Source: Aureibaculum luteum (lineage in GTDB: Bacteria; Bacteroidota; Bacteroidia; Flavobacteriales; Flavobacteriaceae). Taken from it: a stretch of 64,000 nucleotides of DNA. The stretch spans positions 186,001 through 250,000 of the forward strand of contig NZ_QRGD01000004.1 of NCBI RefSeq assembly GCF_003449015.1. Reading direction: 5' to 3'. The translations under genes and the position numbers were made by a program. Positions 43,558 to 53,148 of this stretch are shown here, piece by piece. The notes below the pieces were generated by a model. It was not told where the DNA came from. It ran no database searches and was given only the letters and a program-made list of their open reading frames with translations. The first letter of the stretch is position 1. Each line of letters starts with the position of its first letter.

Positions 43558-44258
43558 ATAACTATCAGGTGATTAATTTCAATTTCAATTGGCTCTTTAT
43601 CTTTTACAAACCATCTCGCAGCTAAGTCTCCCTTTAATACAACTTCATCTCCGTCAACTTGTAACCAACTCCCCTCTCGTAAGCCAATAACAGGAATTTT
43701 ATTATAGATATGAAATTCTTTAATTCTTGTTTCTCGAGTTTCACCTTTATGCTTTGAAGTTGGATCTGAATCTAAGTAATGGGCATTAATATTTAAAGGT
43801 ATACCTCCTAAAGTGTTATAACTTGGTGGATATACTATTGGCATATCATTAGTCGTTTGCATCGTTAAACCAGCAATATTACTCCCTGCACTCGTTCCCA
43901 AATAGGGAGTTCCTTTAACTATAGTATTTTTTAAAACCTCCATCAGATCTTGGTCGTATAATTCATTTACCAAAACAAAAGTATTGCCACCACCTACAAA
44001 AATACCATCAGCGTTTTCAACTGCTTTATTTTTATCACTAAAAGTATGTATCCCAACAACATTAATATCTATCTTTTTAAAAGCTTCTGATACTATTTTG
44101 GTATACGCACCATAACTAATGCCACTAGGTCTAGCATAAGGAACGAATAACAGATTTTTAACACCATTAAAAAAAGTTTCCAATGTCGGCATTAAATATT
44201 CAAGATACCCACTACCATAAATTGTTGAAGTACTTGCTAAAAGAAGTTTTTTCATCAT
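43554..44258 (-). CDS. pepE: Peptidase E (S51, aspartyl dipeptidase)
   Basis: A 234-residue S51 peptidase. Motifs are DGIFVGGGNTFVLVNEL (GGGN) and YLGTSAGSNIAGLT, with the nucleophile Ser in the GTSAGS turn. The full length and family pieces such as GGIPLNINAHYLD match PepE of enterobacteria, which cleaves Asp-X dipeptides. It is cytoplasmic, with no signal. The ATG at 44258 is followed by a second ATG, and either could be the start. It lies 88 bp downstream of the SGNH gene and is probably not functionally linked to the acyl cluster. Confidence 0.9.
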   Translation of the reverse strand: MMKKLLLASTSTIYGSGYLEYLMPTLETFFNGVKNLLFVPYARPSGISYGAYTKIVSEAFKKIDINVVGIHTFSDKNKAVENADGIFVGGGNTFVLVNELYDQDLMEVLKNTIVKGTPYLGTSAGSNIAGLTMQTTNDMPIVYPPSYNTLGGIPLNINAHYLDSDPTSKHKGETRETRIKEFHIYNKIPVIGLREGSWLQVDGDEVVLKGDLAARWFVKDKEPIEIEINHLIVI

Positions 44259-44346
44259 TACCTAATATGCCAAAAATAATTACGTTACAAAATCAAGTTG
44301 TTAAAAACCTTGATTGAAATACTATTATTCGAAATGTGATATTAAC

Positions 44347-45285
44347 TTATTTATTTTGTTCAACTATGGAATCAATATTCATTCTTATCATTTTCTCAAC
44401 TAACACATTTGTGAATTTTATTGCTGCCTCCTTATTTAAATGACTTTCATCTCGGAAATTACGATAATCTTTTGAAAAAATTATATTATCATCAAAATTT
44501 ACCAAATAAACATTCTTCATATTCCTAATATAATCTAATGTTGATGTGTTTTTAATAATTTCATTATATCTTGGACTAATTACAATGAAAACTGGGCAAC
44601 CTTTTTTAGTAAAATTAGATATCAATTCATTAAATAATTTTACAGTTTCTTTATTTAATACTCTCTTCGTATCAATTATTGTTTGGGTTGAATTATCAGG
44701 TTGCATTTGACCTGTAACAGGTTTCCAACCCTTATCCTCAAGTTTACCATCTAATCCCTTAATCAAATATGGTCTCAACAGGTAATAATAACTAGAATTA
44801 TAAGCATAAAGTTTAGAATAATTAAAATATTGCTCAAAAACAGAAACTTTGTTTATCATTGGTCTAATTTCTTTATGTTCTCGATAAAAGGGCCTTAGCA
44901 TACCAGCAGAGGGTTCGTATGAACCAGACAAACCACTACTTAGATAATCTGCCTCAATATCTAAAATGGCTAATTTAGGCGTATGTCTTTTTAAAATCCC
45001 TTCTGCCATACTAATCCAAAAAGGCAAGGTTTGATTTCCTCTTCCTGCATTCCAACAAGTCATTTTTAATGATTGTTCAATAATAGAGGGTGCAATATGA
45101 CATTCTGCACGAGATGCCCCAAAAATCATAATATCTTCTTTACTACTTTCAAGTGAATATTGTGCTTTGAAATATCTTCCATCAGGAGATTTGTCTATAA
45201 TACTATCTAAAGTAAATCCAAGCAAGAAATCGACAAGTATAAAAGCTAGAAACAATATTACTAATTTATAAAATAATTTAAACAT
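44347..45285 (-). CDS. DltD/AlgX-like SGNH-fold membrane protein
   Basis: A 312-residue protein with an N-terminal hydrophobic anchor (residues 5-25) and an SGNH-like fold. Block I reads IMIFGASRAECHI with GAS in place of GDS. A C-terminal Asp-x-x-His pair occurs in DESHLNKEAAI. Such proteins accompany MBOAT acyltransferases (DltD with DltB, AlgJ/AlgX with AlgI) and help deliver the acyl group to the outer acceptor. It begins 11 bp after the MBOAT gene. Together with the ACP and FkbH genes it forms a complete acyl-transfer set. The acceptor is unknown. Confidence 0.78.
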   Translation of the reverse strand: MFKLFYKLVILFLAFILVDFLLGFTLDSIIDKSPDGRYFKAQYSLESSKEDIMIFGASRAECHIAPSIIEQSLKMTCWNAGRGNQTLPFWISMAEGILKRHTPKLAILDIEADYLSSGLSGSYEPSAGMLRPFYREHKEIRPMINKVSVFEQYFNYSKLYAYNSSYYYLLRPYLIKGLDGKLEDKGWKPVTGQMQPDNSTQTIIDTKRVLNKETVKLFNELISNFTKKGCPVFIVISPRYNEIIKNTSTLDYIRNMKNVYLVNFDDNIIFSKDYRNFRDESHLNKEAAIKFTNVLVEKMIRMNIDSIVEQNK

Positions 45286-45296
45286 TCGAATAATTT

Positions 45297-46748
45297 TTAA
45301 AACTGAAAATAAATAAACTGACCACCATCAAAAACTCCAAAGGAAATTATGTATACCACTAAAAATAAAATAGTTAAAAAACGAATATATCTAGAATCGT
45401 TGTTAAGAAGTTTAAACTTCGGGTAATAAACGCTCACTATACCTTGTATAGCAACTATTAAAATCCCTATCAATGAATAAGAAAAAATACCAATATCTCC
45501 CATGTAAAATGTTGCTCCTAAATCAGTAAAAATTTTACTTACAATATAAATACCATCACTTGCTGTATATGCTCTAAAAAAAATTAAAGAAAAAGTAAAG
45601 AAAAGAAAGGTATAACACATACCAATAATTGAATTTAGCCAATTTGGAATATGTTTTCTCATTTTTTTTCTTGATTTCCTTGTCAGAAACTCAATTGCCA
45701 AAATAACACCTTGTAAAAATCCAAAAATTATATAATTCCAACTTGCTCCATGCCAAAATCCAAGAATAAGAAATGTAACCATTCCAGCGTAAACTACAGC
45801 ACTTTTGCCCCAATCTCTTTTGTTAATTACTATGGGTGTATAAATATAATCATTAACCCAAGATGAAAGTGTAATATGCCATTTACGCCAAAAGTCGGCA
45901 ATTGATTTTGCACTAAAAGGTGCATTAAAATTTTCTGTTAACTTATAACCAAATACTTGTGCAGAGCCGATTGCCATGTCAGTATATCCTGAAAAATCAG
46001 TAAACATTTGTAAAGTATAGAATAATGATGCAATAAGTAAGGTCGTACCCGTATGATGCTCTGAATTATCAAGAACAGCACTCGTATATAACGCAAGTCT
46101 GTTGGCTATGGCCACCTTTAAAAACAGCCCCCATAAAATTCTTTTTAGCCCCTGAACAACTTGGTCATAATCAAACTTATGTTCAAGTTGTAGTTGAGGT
46201 AAAAAGTTATGTGCTCTTTCAATTGGACCCGAAAGTAATTTTGGAAAAAACATTAAATATGTTGCAAAATAACCAAAATTTTTCTCTGCAATATGACTAC
46301 CTCTCTTTATTTCAATCAAATAACCAATTGCCTGAAAAGTAATGTAAGAAATACCCAAAGGAACAATTAATTGTAATTCAATCGGCTGATAAGTATTAAC
46401 AAGCCCTTCATGACTCATTTTTTTTACTATTTCAAAACCATCAAAGACGGTTGCAATAAAGAAATTAATATATTTAAAAAAAACAAGCAGACCTAAATTG
46501 ATAATTAAACCTAACCAAAAATACCTTTTTTTTATGCCTGGATCAGAATTACGTTCAATTAGGATTGCACTAACAAAAGTACTAATGATTATTATTATCG
46601 GGACAGCAATTGTCTCTACTCCACCAATCGAATAAAAAACTGTACTTGACACTAATAAAAGTATCCAGCGGAATCTATTAGGAATAAGATAATATAATAA
46701 AAATACTATTGGAAGAAATAGAAAATAATTGATTGAATTAAATATCAT
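45297..46748 (-). CDS. MBOAT-family O-acyltransferase (DltB/AlgI-like)
   Basis: A 483-residue membrane protein with about 11 hydrophobic segments. Active-site blocks are FWRKWHITLSSWVNDYIY and ILGFWHGASWNYIIFG, the second carrying the catalytic His. These match DltB and AlgI, which move an acyl group from ACP or CoA across the membrane onto a cell-envelope acceptor. It is between the ACP gene (59 bp) and the SGNH gene (11 bp). The donor is probably the ACP encoded at 46808; the acyl group may be glyceryl, judged from the FkbH-like gene. Confidence 0.88.
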   Translation of the reverse strand: MIFNSINYFLFLPIVFLLYYLIPNRFRWILLLVSSTVFYSIGGVETIAVPIIIIISTFVSAILIERNSDPGIKKRYFWLGLIINLGLLVFFKYINFFIATVFDGFEIVKKMSHEGLVNTYQPIELQLIVPLGISYITFQAIGYLIEIKRGSHIAEKNFGYFATYLMFFPKLLSGPIERAHNFLPQLQLEHKFDYDQVVQGLKRILWGLFLKVAIANRLALYTSAVLDNSEHHTGTTLLIASLFYTLQMFTDFSGYTDMAIGSAQVFGYKLTENFNAPFSAKSIADFWRKWHITLSSWVNDYIYTPIVINKRDWGKSAVVYAGMVTFLILGFWHGASWNYIIFGFLQGVILAIEFLTRKSRKKMRKHIPNWLNSIIGMCYTFLFFTFSLIFFRAYTASDGIYIVSKIFTDLGATFYMGDIGIFSYSLIGILIVAIQGIVSVYYPKFKLLNNDSRYIRFLTILFLVVYIISFGVFDGGQFIYFQF

Positions 46749-46807
46749 TAGTTAGAAATTATTATAAAATAAACTTTAAATCTTCAATAAATACATGTAA
46801 AAAAAAA

Positions 46808-47050
46808 CTATCCAATATGATTGAATATTGAATCACACATTTCACCTACATTATTCCAACCGCGAATTTCAGAAGAATTAAAGCGAACTTTAAAATGTTT
46901 TTCAATGGCAACAATTAACATTACGTGAGATAACGAATCCCATTCATCTATATCATTTGCACTCGTTTCAAAAGTCAAGACAATCTCATCATTATCAAGT
47001 TCGTCAATATATATTTCATTTACCTCCTTTAAAATATCTGATTTTTCCAT
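46808..47050 (-). CDS. Acyl carrier protein
   Basis: An 80-residue four-helix acyl carrier protein. The phosphopantetheine site is DEWDSLSHVMLI (Ser40 in the DSL motif). It is acidic and of standard length, but differs from the fatty-acid AcpP consensus (DSLDTVE). It follows the FkbH-like gene by 10 bp, so the pair is probably coupled. It is the likely carrier of the group loaded by FkbH and passed to the MBOAT protein. Confidence 0.85.
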   Translation of the reverse strand: MEKSDILKEVNEIYIDELDNDEIVLTFETSANDIDEWDSLSHVMLIVAIEKHFKVRFNSSEIRGWNNVGEMCDSIFNHIG

Positions 47051-47060
47051 TTTTTATATT

Positions 47061-48788
47061 TTATATTTTATTTATGTAACAATTCATTTTTTTATACTTA
47101 TTTAGTTTTAATTTCCAAAAATCACCCTCTTTTGAAAAGCCTAAATCTTTGTAATGATTTTCAACCATACTATTCTTTGCAGTTCGTATATACTCCCCAA
47201 TAATAGTATCACATTTATTATCATGAGCGGCTTGAACTAAGGTATTCAAGACAAACTTATCCACATCTCTTTTGAGCACTCTACAACTCATAATCCATGT
47301 ATCAATGAATAAAGTTTTCGGATCACTTTTTTTTAAAATTACCAAACTTATTAATCCGTATTCACCATATTTATCATTAAGTGAATATGCTCTAGTTACA
47401 CAGCTTTCATCATATCGCAAGGTTTCGACTTCCTGTTCAGAATACCTAATAGTCCGTAAATTAAACTGATTTGAACGTTGGGTCAATTGTGCTACTCTTG
47501 GAGTGTTGAATTTATTGAAAGGTTCAACCTTACATTCCATTTCTAAACTTTCAAGAAAATCGGTTTCGTTAACAAATTTTTCTTGAGCAACTGCTCTTTT
47601 CGCTTCAACTTGATATTTAGATGTTCTTATTTCATCTTCGTTAGTAAAGGAGGCTGTTTCAAAGAGATTTAAGGATCTAATATAAGTCATATATTCAGCA
47701 GGGTCATGAGGTAATTCAGGTACTGTTACATCAGCTATATGCGATCGCACCATGTTACGCTCAAAGGGATTGTCATCTAGAAAAACCATGGAATCAAATC
47801 CTATATTTAAAACTTTTTGTATGTAATTTATGTTATCGGCCTTATTATCCCAATTGGCAACAAAAACAGATATATCATCAAGCCTTAAAATCATCTCTGG
47901 GTGTTTTTCAAATGGCTCTTTTGCATTAACTTCGTCATTTTTACTACAAACAGCCAATATTATCCCTCTATTTTTCAATAATTTAGCCCAAATTTGAAGT
48001 TCTGTAAACGCTTTTCCTATGCCTAAATCTCCTATTTGTATATTTTCAATTCCGTCATCGCCAATTATTCCACCCCAAATAGTATTATCAAGATCAAGGA
48101 TCAAACATTTTTTAAATTTACCCTCAATAGATTGAATAATATCAGCAGTATTTTTCGCAATAATTGGGAGAATATCAATTTTGAAAAACAATTCTGTATT
48201 TACATAGAACTTATTATCCATAAGTGCTTCAGCCCCGTATTGACTTTGCAATAAACTAATATCCTGAATAAAGACATTTTTTAAGTCTTTTGCAAGATCC
48301 ATTAACTCAAAATTAATCTTTCTAGTTTGATAAATAAATGAAGTTTCAGTCTTATTCGCAAAATTACCAAAAACCGAATCGTTTATCTCATTAAAGTTAA
48401 AAAAAATAATTTTTGTATTTAAACTTTTATTTATTGCTTGTTGCAAAGCATTAAAACCAAATATAATTTTATCAGAAAATTTCGACTTCTCTTCATTTTC
48501 GAGCTTTCCGAACTTTTTATATAATTTATTTATACAATATATAACTACTACATAATCTGCTTTAAACTCATAGAATTCTGAATTTGGATCAAACGTTTGA
48601 AGTTCAATTTGATCGTAATCTGCTTCAAAAATCTCAAAATCAACTTCAATTTCATAACCATACCCCTTTAGGGCTTGCACATACATCTGTGTTGCAGAAT
48701 CACCTAAAACAGCAATTTTAAGTTTTTTAAATTTAGAAAAGTCTTTTTTTAAGTTTTTTTTTAACGACCGAAAAGTTATATCCTTCAT
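47061..48788 (-). CDS. FkbH-like HAD-IIIC acyl-loading enzyme
   Basis: A 575-residue three-part protein. Residues 22-100 resemble an SGNH-like start (IAVLGDSATQMYV). Residues 228-400 are a HAD phosphatase core: LILDLDNTIWGGIIGDDG with catalytic D232 and D234, then VCSKNDEVNAK and VFLDDNPFERN. Residues 440-570 are GNAT-like (CRVLKRDVDKF). FkbH proteins take 1,3-bisphosphoglycerate, remove phosphate and load a glyceryl group onto an ACP thiol; that reaction is known for tetronate and FK520 pathways. Here no polyketide genes are near, so the product may feed the MBOAT acyltransferase. Confidence 0.85.
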   Translation of the reverse strand: MKDITFRSLKKNLKKDFSKFKKLKIAVLGDSATQMYVQALKGYGYEIEVDFEIFEADYDQIELQTFDPNSEFYEFKADYVVVIYCINKLYKKFGKLENEEKSKFSDKIIFGFNALQQAINKSLNTKIIFFNFNEINDSVFGNFANKTETSFIYQTRKINFELMDLAKDLKNVFIQDISLLQSQYGAEALMDNKFYVNTELFFKIDILPIIAKNTADIIQSIEGKFKKCLILDLDNTIWGGIIGDDGIENIQIGDLGIGKAFTELQIWAKLLKNRGIILAVCSKNDEVNAKEPFEKHPEMILRLDDISVFVANWDNKADNINYIQKVLNIGFDSMVFLDDNPFERNMVRSHIADVTVPELPHDPAEYMTYIRSLNLFETASFTNEDEIRTSKYQVEAKRAVAQEKFVNETDFLESLEMECKVEPFNKFNTPRVAQLTQRSNQFNLRTIRYSEQEVETLRYDESCVTRAYSLNDKYGEYGLISLVILKKSDPKTLFIDTWIMSCRVLKRDVDKFVLNTLVQAAHDNKCDTIIGEYIRTAKNSMVENHYKDLGFSKEGDFWKLKLNKYKKMNCYINKI

Positions 48789-49338
48789 AAAAAATTATAT
48801 TATAAATATGTAATTAATTGCTTTTTATAAACTTTGTTTTCTTTTTATATAAAAATTTTATTATACACACAAAACTTATCAAAATACACAAATCGAAAAG
48901 ACTAAGAGATGCTAATTAATACCTAATGTTTTGAACAATATTTATTGGGTTTTAATATAATAAATAGTAATAATTAATTATTGAATCAATTTCTGACAAA
49001 AATAAGATCTTTTTACTACTAAAAAAAAATTAATATTTTTTAAAATATATGGATTAAAATAAACGAATAGAATTTATTCTTATTGTAATAATTAAAAAGT
49101 TTTGGATTCAATTAATATAAAATAATCATCCCTAATAAATGCGACTGCTTTTAGTTTAAATTAAGTTCTAATTAATATTCATTTATGATTACCCAAAGAA
49201 AAATGTCTGTTATGTATTTAGAATATTAAAAATAAAAAAATTAATTCATGTATTATTAGAGTATATCTATAAATCTTTAACAAAAATTTACAATTGATTT
49301 AATATTTATTTGGCAATTCATAGATTTAATTTGTAGAA
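48789..49338. other. 550-bp AT-rich divergent gap
   Basis: It lies between the FkbH operon (minus) and the secreted-protein gene at 49339 (plus). I see no open frame longer than about 40 codons with coding character, no RNA gene and no strong inverted repeat. It probably holds both promoters, none of which was resolved with confidence. Confidence 0.4.
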
Positions 49339-50118
49339 ATGGAAAAATCAACCTACCTAATTCTATTTCTACTCTATTCCATAAGTGTTACTTCTCAGGA
49401 AGACCGTACACTTCTTTATGGTAGTATTATAAGTGATGAAAAAGATTTAAAAAATCTACATGTCATAAATAAAACATCCCAAAAAGGTACCATTACAAAT
49501 TCAGAAGGTCAGTTTTCTATTTTAGCAAAACCTTTGGACACCCTGTTTTTTAGGGGAATTCAGTTCATTAGTAAAGAAATAGTAATTACAAAAACTAACA
49601 TTGACAACAAATCTATTCAAGTTGAATTGACTATTAAAACCAATGAACTTAAAGAAGTTTATCTTAGAAAACGAGAGAATATGGCAAGGGCATTAAACTT
49701 GCCCAATGCTGATAAAAAACCACTTAAAGGAATTGATAGAAAATTGGCGTATTACAGTCAAGAAAAAACTCATGTTGTTATCTTAAAAACATTATTGGGT
49801 CAAGCGGGAGGTATTGATAATATTTATAATATTATTTCTGGCAATAGAAAAAAACATCGTAAACTAAAAAAACTAATTGAAGATGATAAGTTATTAGTAC
49901 AAAACAAATTATTATATAAAAAAATCAGGACTCACTTTAAAGATGATTTCTTCATTTATACGTTAAAAATTCCAAGTAAAAACATTGATGATTTTATAAA
50001 ATTCTGTGTTCCTAAAAATATTATAACTTTATTTCATAAAAAAAGTTACCTCCAAGTCATAGATATCTTTTTTAAACAAAGTAAACTGTATTTAAAAAAA
50101 TTACAAAATGAAGAATAA
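49339..50118 (+). CDS. Secreted carboxypeptidase-regulatory-like protein 1
   Basis: A 259-residue protein with a signal peptide ending near SVTSQ (residue 20). A CarboxypepD_reg-like beta-sandwich domain follows (LLYGSIISDEKDLKNLHVIN, GTITNSEGQFSI, DTLFFRGIQF). The remaining 140 residues are a positively charged helical region without a known family. Its stop overlaps the start of the next gene (50108) by 11 bp. The next protein is a paralogue, so this is a tandem pair. It may sit in the periplasm or envelope; the role is unknown. Confidence 0.7.
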   Translation: MEKSTYLILFLLYSISVTSQEDRTLLYGSIISDEKDLKNLHVINKTSQKGTITNSEGQFSILAKPLDTLFFRGIQFISKEIVITKTNIDNKSIQVELTIKTNELKEVYLRKRENMARALNLPNADKKPLKGIDRKLAYYSQEKTHVVILKTLLGQAGGIDNIYNIISGNRKKHRKLKKLIEDDKLLVQNKLLYKKIRTHFKDDFFIYTLKIPSKNIDDFIKFCVPKNIITLFHKKSYLQVIDIFFKQSKLYLKKLQNEE

Positions 50119-50941
50119 CACTTTTCTCTACATTATATTTTTTTTAAGTAGTGTTGGCTTTGCCCAACAAGAAAGAATTACCATTTATGGAAATATAAAA
50201 AGTGATGGTGCAGAACTTGAAAATATACATATACTTAATAAAAATTCAAAAAAAGGAAGCATTACTGATTCTAAAGGGGAATTTACAATAGAAACAAAAG
50301 AAAATGACACCTTAATTATTACAGGTATTCAATTTTATTATTTAGAGATCCCTATTACAAATAATCACATTAAAAATAAATTATTGAGTATAGATTTAAT
50401 TCAAAAGACCAATGAATTAGATGAAGTTGAAATTAAACACAACCTTACAGGAAATATGACTGTTGATTCCGATGAAATCAAAATTGCCAAAAATGTTAAA
50501 GATGGTGTCTTAGACTTTTCAAAAATAGACTTGAATTTAGTTAGTGTAAAGTGGGATAACGCTTCTAGAAGTCGCACCTCAAGTGATAGCCAACTAATGC
50601 CTAACATGAACCTTAACCTTTTAGCAATAGCAGGTTTTATTCTAAAACCTATTGTAAAAGAGGTCTCAAAAATTGGTGCAACCAAAAAAAATATAAAAAA
50701 AATGGACAGACGTTACACTAATAAAGTAATCGCTGCTCCTGAAAATATCCGACTTGATTTTGGGGATGTTTTCTATACAGAAACGTTGAAGATTCCACCA
50801 AATCATATAGAAGAATTTATTGCTTCTTGTTTACCGAAAGGCATAGCAAGATTATATGCGGATGATAAAAAAATTGAAATTATTGATATTCTAATATCGG
50901 AAAGTAAAATCTATCTCGAAAAAATTAAAACGCAGAATTAA
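50108..50941 (+). CDS. Secreted carboxypeptidase-regulatory-like protein 2
   Basis: A 277-residue paralogue of the preceding protein, with signal peptide IIFFLSSVGFAQ and the same N-terminal domain (ITIYGNIKSDG, NIHILNKNSKKGSITDSKG, DTLIITGIQF). The C-terminal half differs, with a conserved ending: PPNHIEEFIASCLPKG against the upstream protein's PSKNIDDFIKFCVPKN. The shared C-terminal layout shows the two arose by duplication. Together with the DUF6702 protein, the coiled-coil protein and the M1 peptidase it forms a plus-strand run. Confidence 0.7.
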   Translation: MKNNTFLYIIFFLSSVGFAQQERITIYGNIKSDGAELENIHILNKNSKKGSITDSKGEFTIETKENDTLIITGIQFYYLEIPITNNHIKNKLLSIDLIQKTNELDEVEIKHNLTGNMTVDSDEIKIAKNVKDGVLDFSKIDLNLVSVKWDNASRSRTSSDSQLMPNMNLNLLAIAGFILKPIVKEVSKIGATKKNIKKMDRRYTNKVIAAPENIRLDFGDVFYTETLKIPPNHIEEFIASCLPKGIARLYADDKKIEIIDILISESKIYLEKIKTQN

Positions 50942-51005
50942 TTTAATAAAACTGCTATTTTTAAATAGATTTGTAACTTATACAACCTAGTACTTAATCA
51001 CTCTT

Positions 51006-51500
51006 ATGAACAAATCAAAAGTTTTTCTATTATTACTACTCCCTCTTTTTGCTTTTTCTGTACATAAATATTATATCAGTCTTATTAAAATAGAATTTAA
51101 GTCGGAAAACGAAAGTGTTCAAATTACCATGAGAATTTTTATTGATGATCTTCAAGAAGTTATCAATAAAACAAACAACATTTCTATAGAACTAGGAGTA
51201 AAAGATGAATCTAAAGAATATAATAGTCTTATTTCTAAATATATAAAAGATAATTTTAAAATTAAAATTGATTCAAAAATCTACAACTATCAATATTTAG
51301 GAAAAGAGTATGAAAACGACATTGTATATATATATTTAGAACTCTCAAATATTAAATCAATTAAGAGCATAGAAATATCTGACACCATGCTAATGGAATA
51401 TTTTCCTTCTCAAAAAAATATTATTAAATTAAATATTAATGATGTTAAAAAAACTTTTTTCCTAACAGAAGAAGCTTCAAAGGACATACTCAATTTTTAA
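51006..51500 (+). CDS. DUF6702-like secreted protein
   Basis: A 164-residue protein with a signal peptide-like hydrophobic N-terminus (residues 6-20, LLLLPLFAFSVHKYYIS). It continues SLIKIEFKSENESVQITMRIF and DDLQEVINK, and a short VYIYLEL strand, typical of the DUF6702 family that occurs beside M1 peptidase genes in flavobacteria. The beta-rich layout is consistent with an envelope or periplasmic protein. Function is unknown. It lies 53 bp upstream of the coiled-coil gene. Confidence 0.6.
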   Translation: MNKSKVFLLLLLPLFAFSVHKYYISLIKIEFKSENESVQITMRIFIDDLQEVINKTNNISIELGVKDESKEYNSLISKYIKDNFKIKIDSKIYNYQYLGKEYENDIVYIYLELSNIKSIKSIEISDTMLMEYFPSQKNIIKLNINDVKKTFFLTEEASKDILNF

Positions 51501-51553
51501 ATGGCACAATCTTTAGTTATATTTGTAAAAAGAAAAATTGCTATAAAAATTCT

Positions 51554-52987
51554 ATGAAGAAACTTTACGCTTTACTCCTACTCTTACTTTTTAATATTTA
51601 TTTTGGTTATTGCCAAAACGATACCATTTACGACTCAAAATCTGAATTAAAAATAAAATTGGCAAAAATAGAATCTGATAAAGAATCAAGGGTTAAAGCC
51701 AAATTATACACTGCAGATTCATTAAGAACAGCATTTAAAAGAGAGAGACAGCTAGCCAAAGCAAATGCAATTTTAACTAAGAGAGAGCGAAAAGACAAAA
51801 GAAAATTAGAAAAAGCAGAAGAATTAGCAATATTAGAACTACGAGCTGATTCCATTTTAGTCGAAAAAAACAAAAAAACGTTGACATTACAGCAACTAGC
51901 TGTTGAAATACAAAAAGAAAAAACAAATAACCTTATTATAAGGTTAGAAGACAAAAACATTTTAATATTAAAAAATAAAGAAATATTAGCTAGAAATGAA
52001 CAAGAAAGAGAATTAGCTTATTCAAATCAGATAGAGAAAAAAGAGCAAATAGCAACTAAAAACACAACATTACTCTCTAGTAAATTAGAACAAAATGAAC
52101 AGCTTTTAATTGATAATATTCGAAACAAAGAATTGTCAAAAAATAAAATTCAACTCACTATTTTAGATGAATTAGATGACAGAGAACAATCAATAAAAAC
52201 ACAAATTGACTTAAAAAAACAAATTCAATTTGAAAATAATATAGTGCTAACTCAAAAAGAAATTGAAGAAAAACAAGAGGTTATTGATCGTATTGATTTC
52301 AAAGAACAATCAAAAGCAAGAAACTCAGTGATTATAAATGATAAAATTAGTCAGAATGAACAATTGGCTCATGAAATTTTTGAATTTAAAAAGAAAATTA
52401 GCGATCATAATAAAGAAGCTGTTTTAAAAAAATTAGATAAAAGAGAAAAAGAAATAATACAGCAGGTAGAACAAAAAGACGAAAGAGCAATTAATAATGA
52501 TAAGTTAATGGCGGAAAAGGAAGCGAAAGAGCAACAAGCTATTATGGACCGTATAGATTTCAAAGAGCATTCAAAAGAAATGAATTCGGCCATTATTTCT
52601 GATAAACTTAAAGAGAATGAACAATTAGCTCATGAGATTATTGGAATTAAAGAAAAAATAAAAATAGCAAATCAATTAGCTATTTTAGATAAATCAGAAC
52701 AAAACGAACAAGAACTAGCAGCTCTTTACAATCAAAAAAATAAAAACAGAAAGCAACAGCAACAATTGTATATGTCTGACTTAAAACTTGAACAAAGGAC
52801 AAAAAGAGATGAATATATAGCAAAAAAATTAGAAACATCTTTTAGACAGAAAGAAATACAATCGATAAAAAAGTCACGAATAATTAAATCGATTACAGAT
52901 AGAGAGAAAAGAAGGGAAGCTGAAAGTAAAAATGACTTGAACAATACTGAAAAATTTCAAGGACAAGTTAAAAAAGTTAGTAATTAA
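51554..52987 (+). CDS. Secreted coiled-coil protein with 87-residue repeat
   Basis: A 477-residue protein with a signal peptide (hydrophobic to about residue 20) followed by a charged helical region rich in Lys, Glu and Gln to the C-terminus. From about residue 155 to 415 three copies of an 87-residue unit are visible. NEQL occurs at about residues 181, 268 and 355, and RIDFKE at 246 and 333, each separated by exactly 87. The third and second units share DRIDFKE, SDK/NDK and NEQLAHEI. I do not recognise a family. It may form a long rod in the periplasm or outside the cell. The neighbours are DUF6702 and M1 peptidase genes. Confidence 0.75.
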   Translation: MKKLYALLLLLLFNIYFGYCQNDTIYDSKSELKIKLAKIESDKESRVKAKLYTADSLRTAFKRERQLAKANAILTKRERKDKRKLEKAEELAILELRADSILVEKNKKTLTLQQLAVEIQKEKTNNLIIRLEDKNILILKNKEILARNEQERELAYSNQIEKKEQIATKNTTLLSSKLEQNEQLLIDNIRNKELSKNKIQLTILDELDDREQSIKTQIDLKKQIQFENNIVLTQKEIEEKQEVIDRIDFKEQSKARNSVIINDKISQNEQLAHEIFEFKKKISDHNKEAVLKKLDKREKEIIQQVEQKDERAINNDKLMAEKEAKEQQAIMDRIDFKEHSKEMNSAIISDKLKENEQLAHEIIGIKEKIKIANQLAILDKSEQNEQELAALYNQKNKNRKQQQQLYMSDLKLEQRTKRDEYIAKKLETSFRQKEIQSIKKSRIIKSITDREKRREAESKNDLNNTEKFQGQVKKVSN

Positions 52988-53060
52988 AGTCTTTTGTTAG
53001 TTGCCAAATACCTTTAAATTAAACATTTCCCACCAATTAAAAAAAATGATTTTATAAAAA

Positions 53061-53079
53061 ATTGTTAAACTTTAACAAT
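53061..53079. promoter_or_regulatory. Inverted repeat upstream of the M1 peptidase
   Basis: ATTGTTAAA-C-TTTAACAAT is a perfect 9-bp inverted repeat around one base. It is located 70 bp upstream of the ATG at 53149 and 75 bp after the coiled-coil stop. It could be an operator or part of a weak terminator; no T-run follows. Confidence 0.35.
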
Positions 53080-53148
53080 TGAACCAACAATAAAATCAAA
53101 TGAATTAAATTGCTCCATATTTGTTAAAACAACAAACCCATTTATTTA

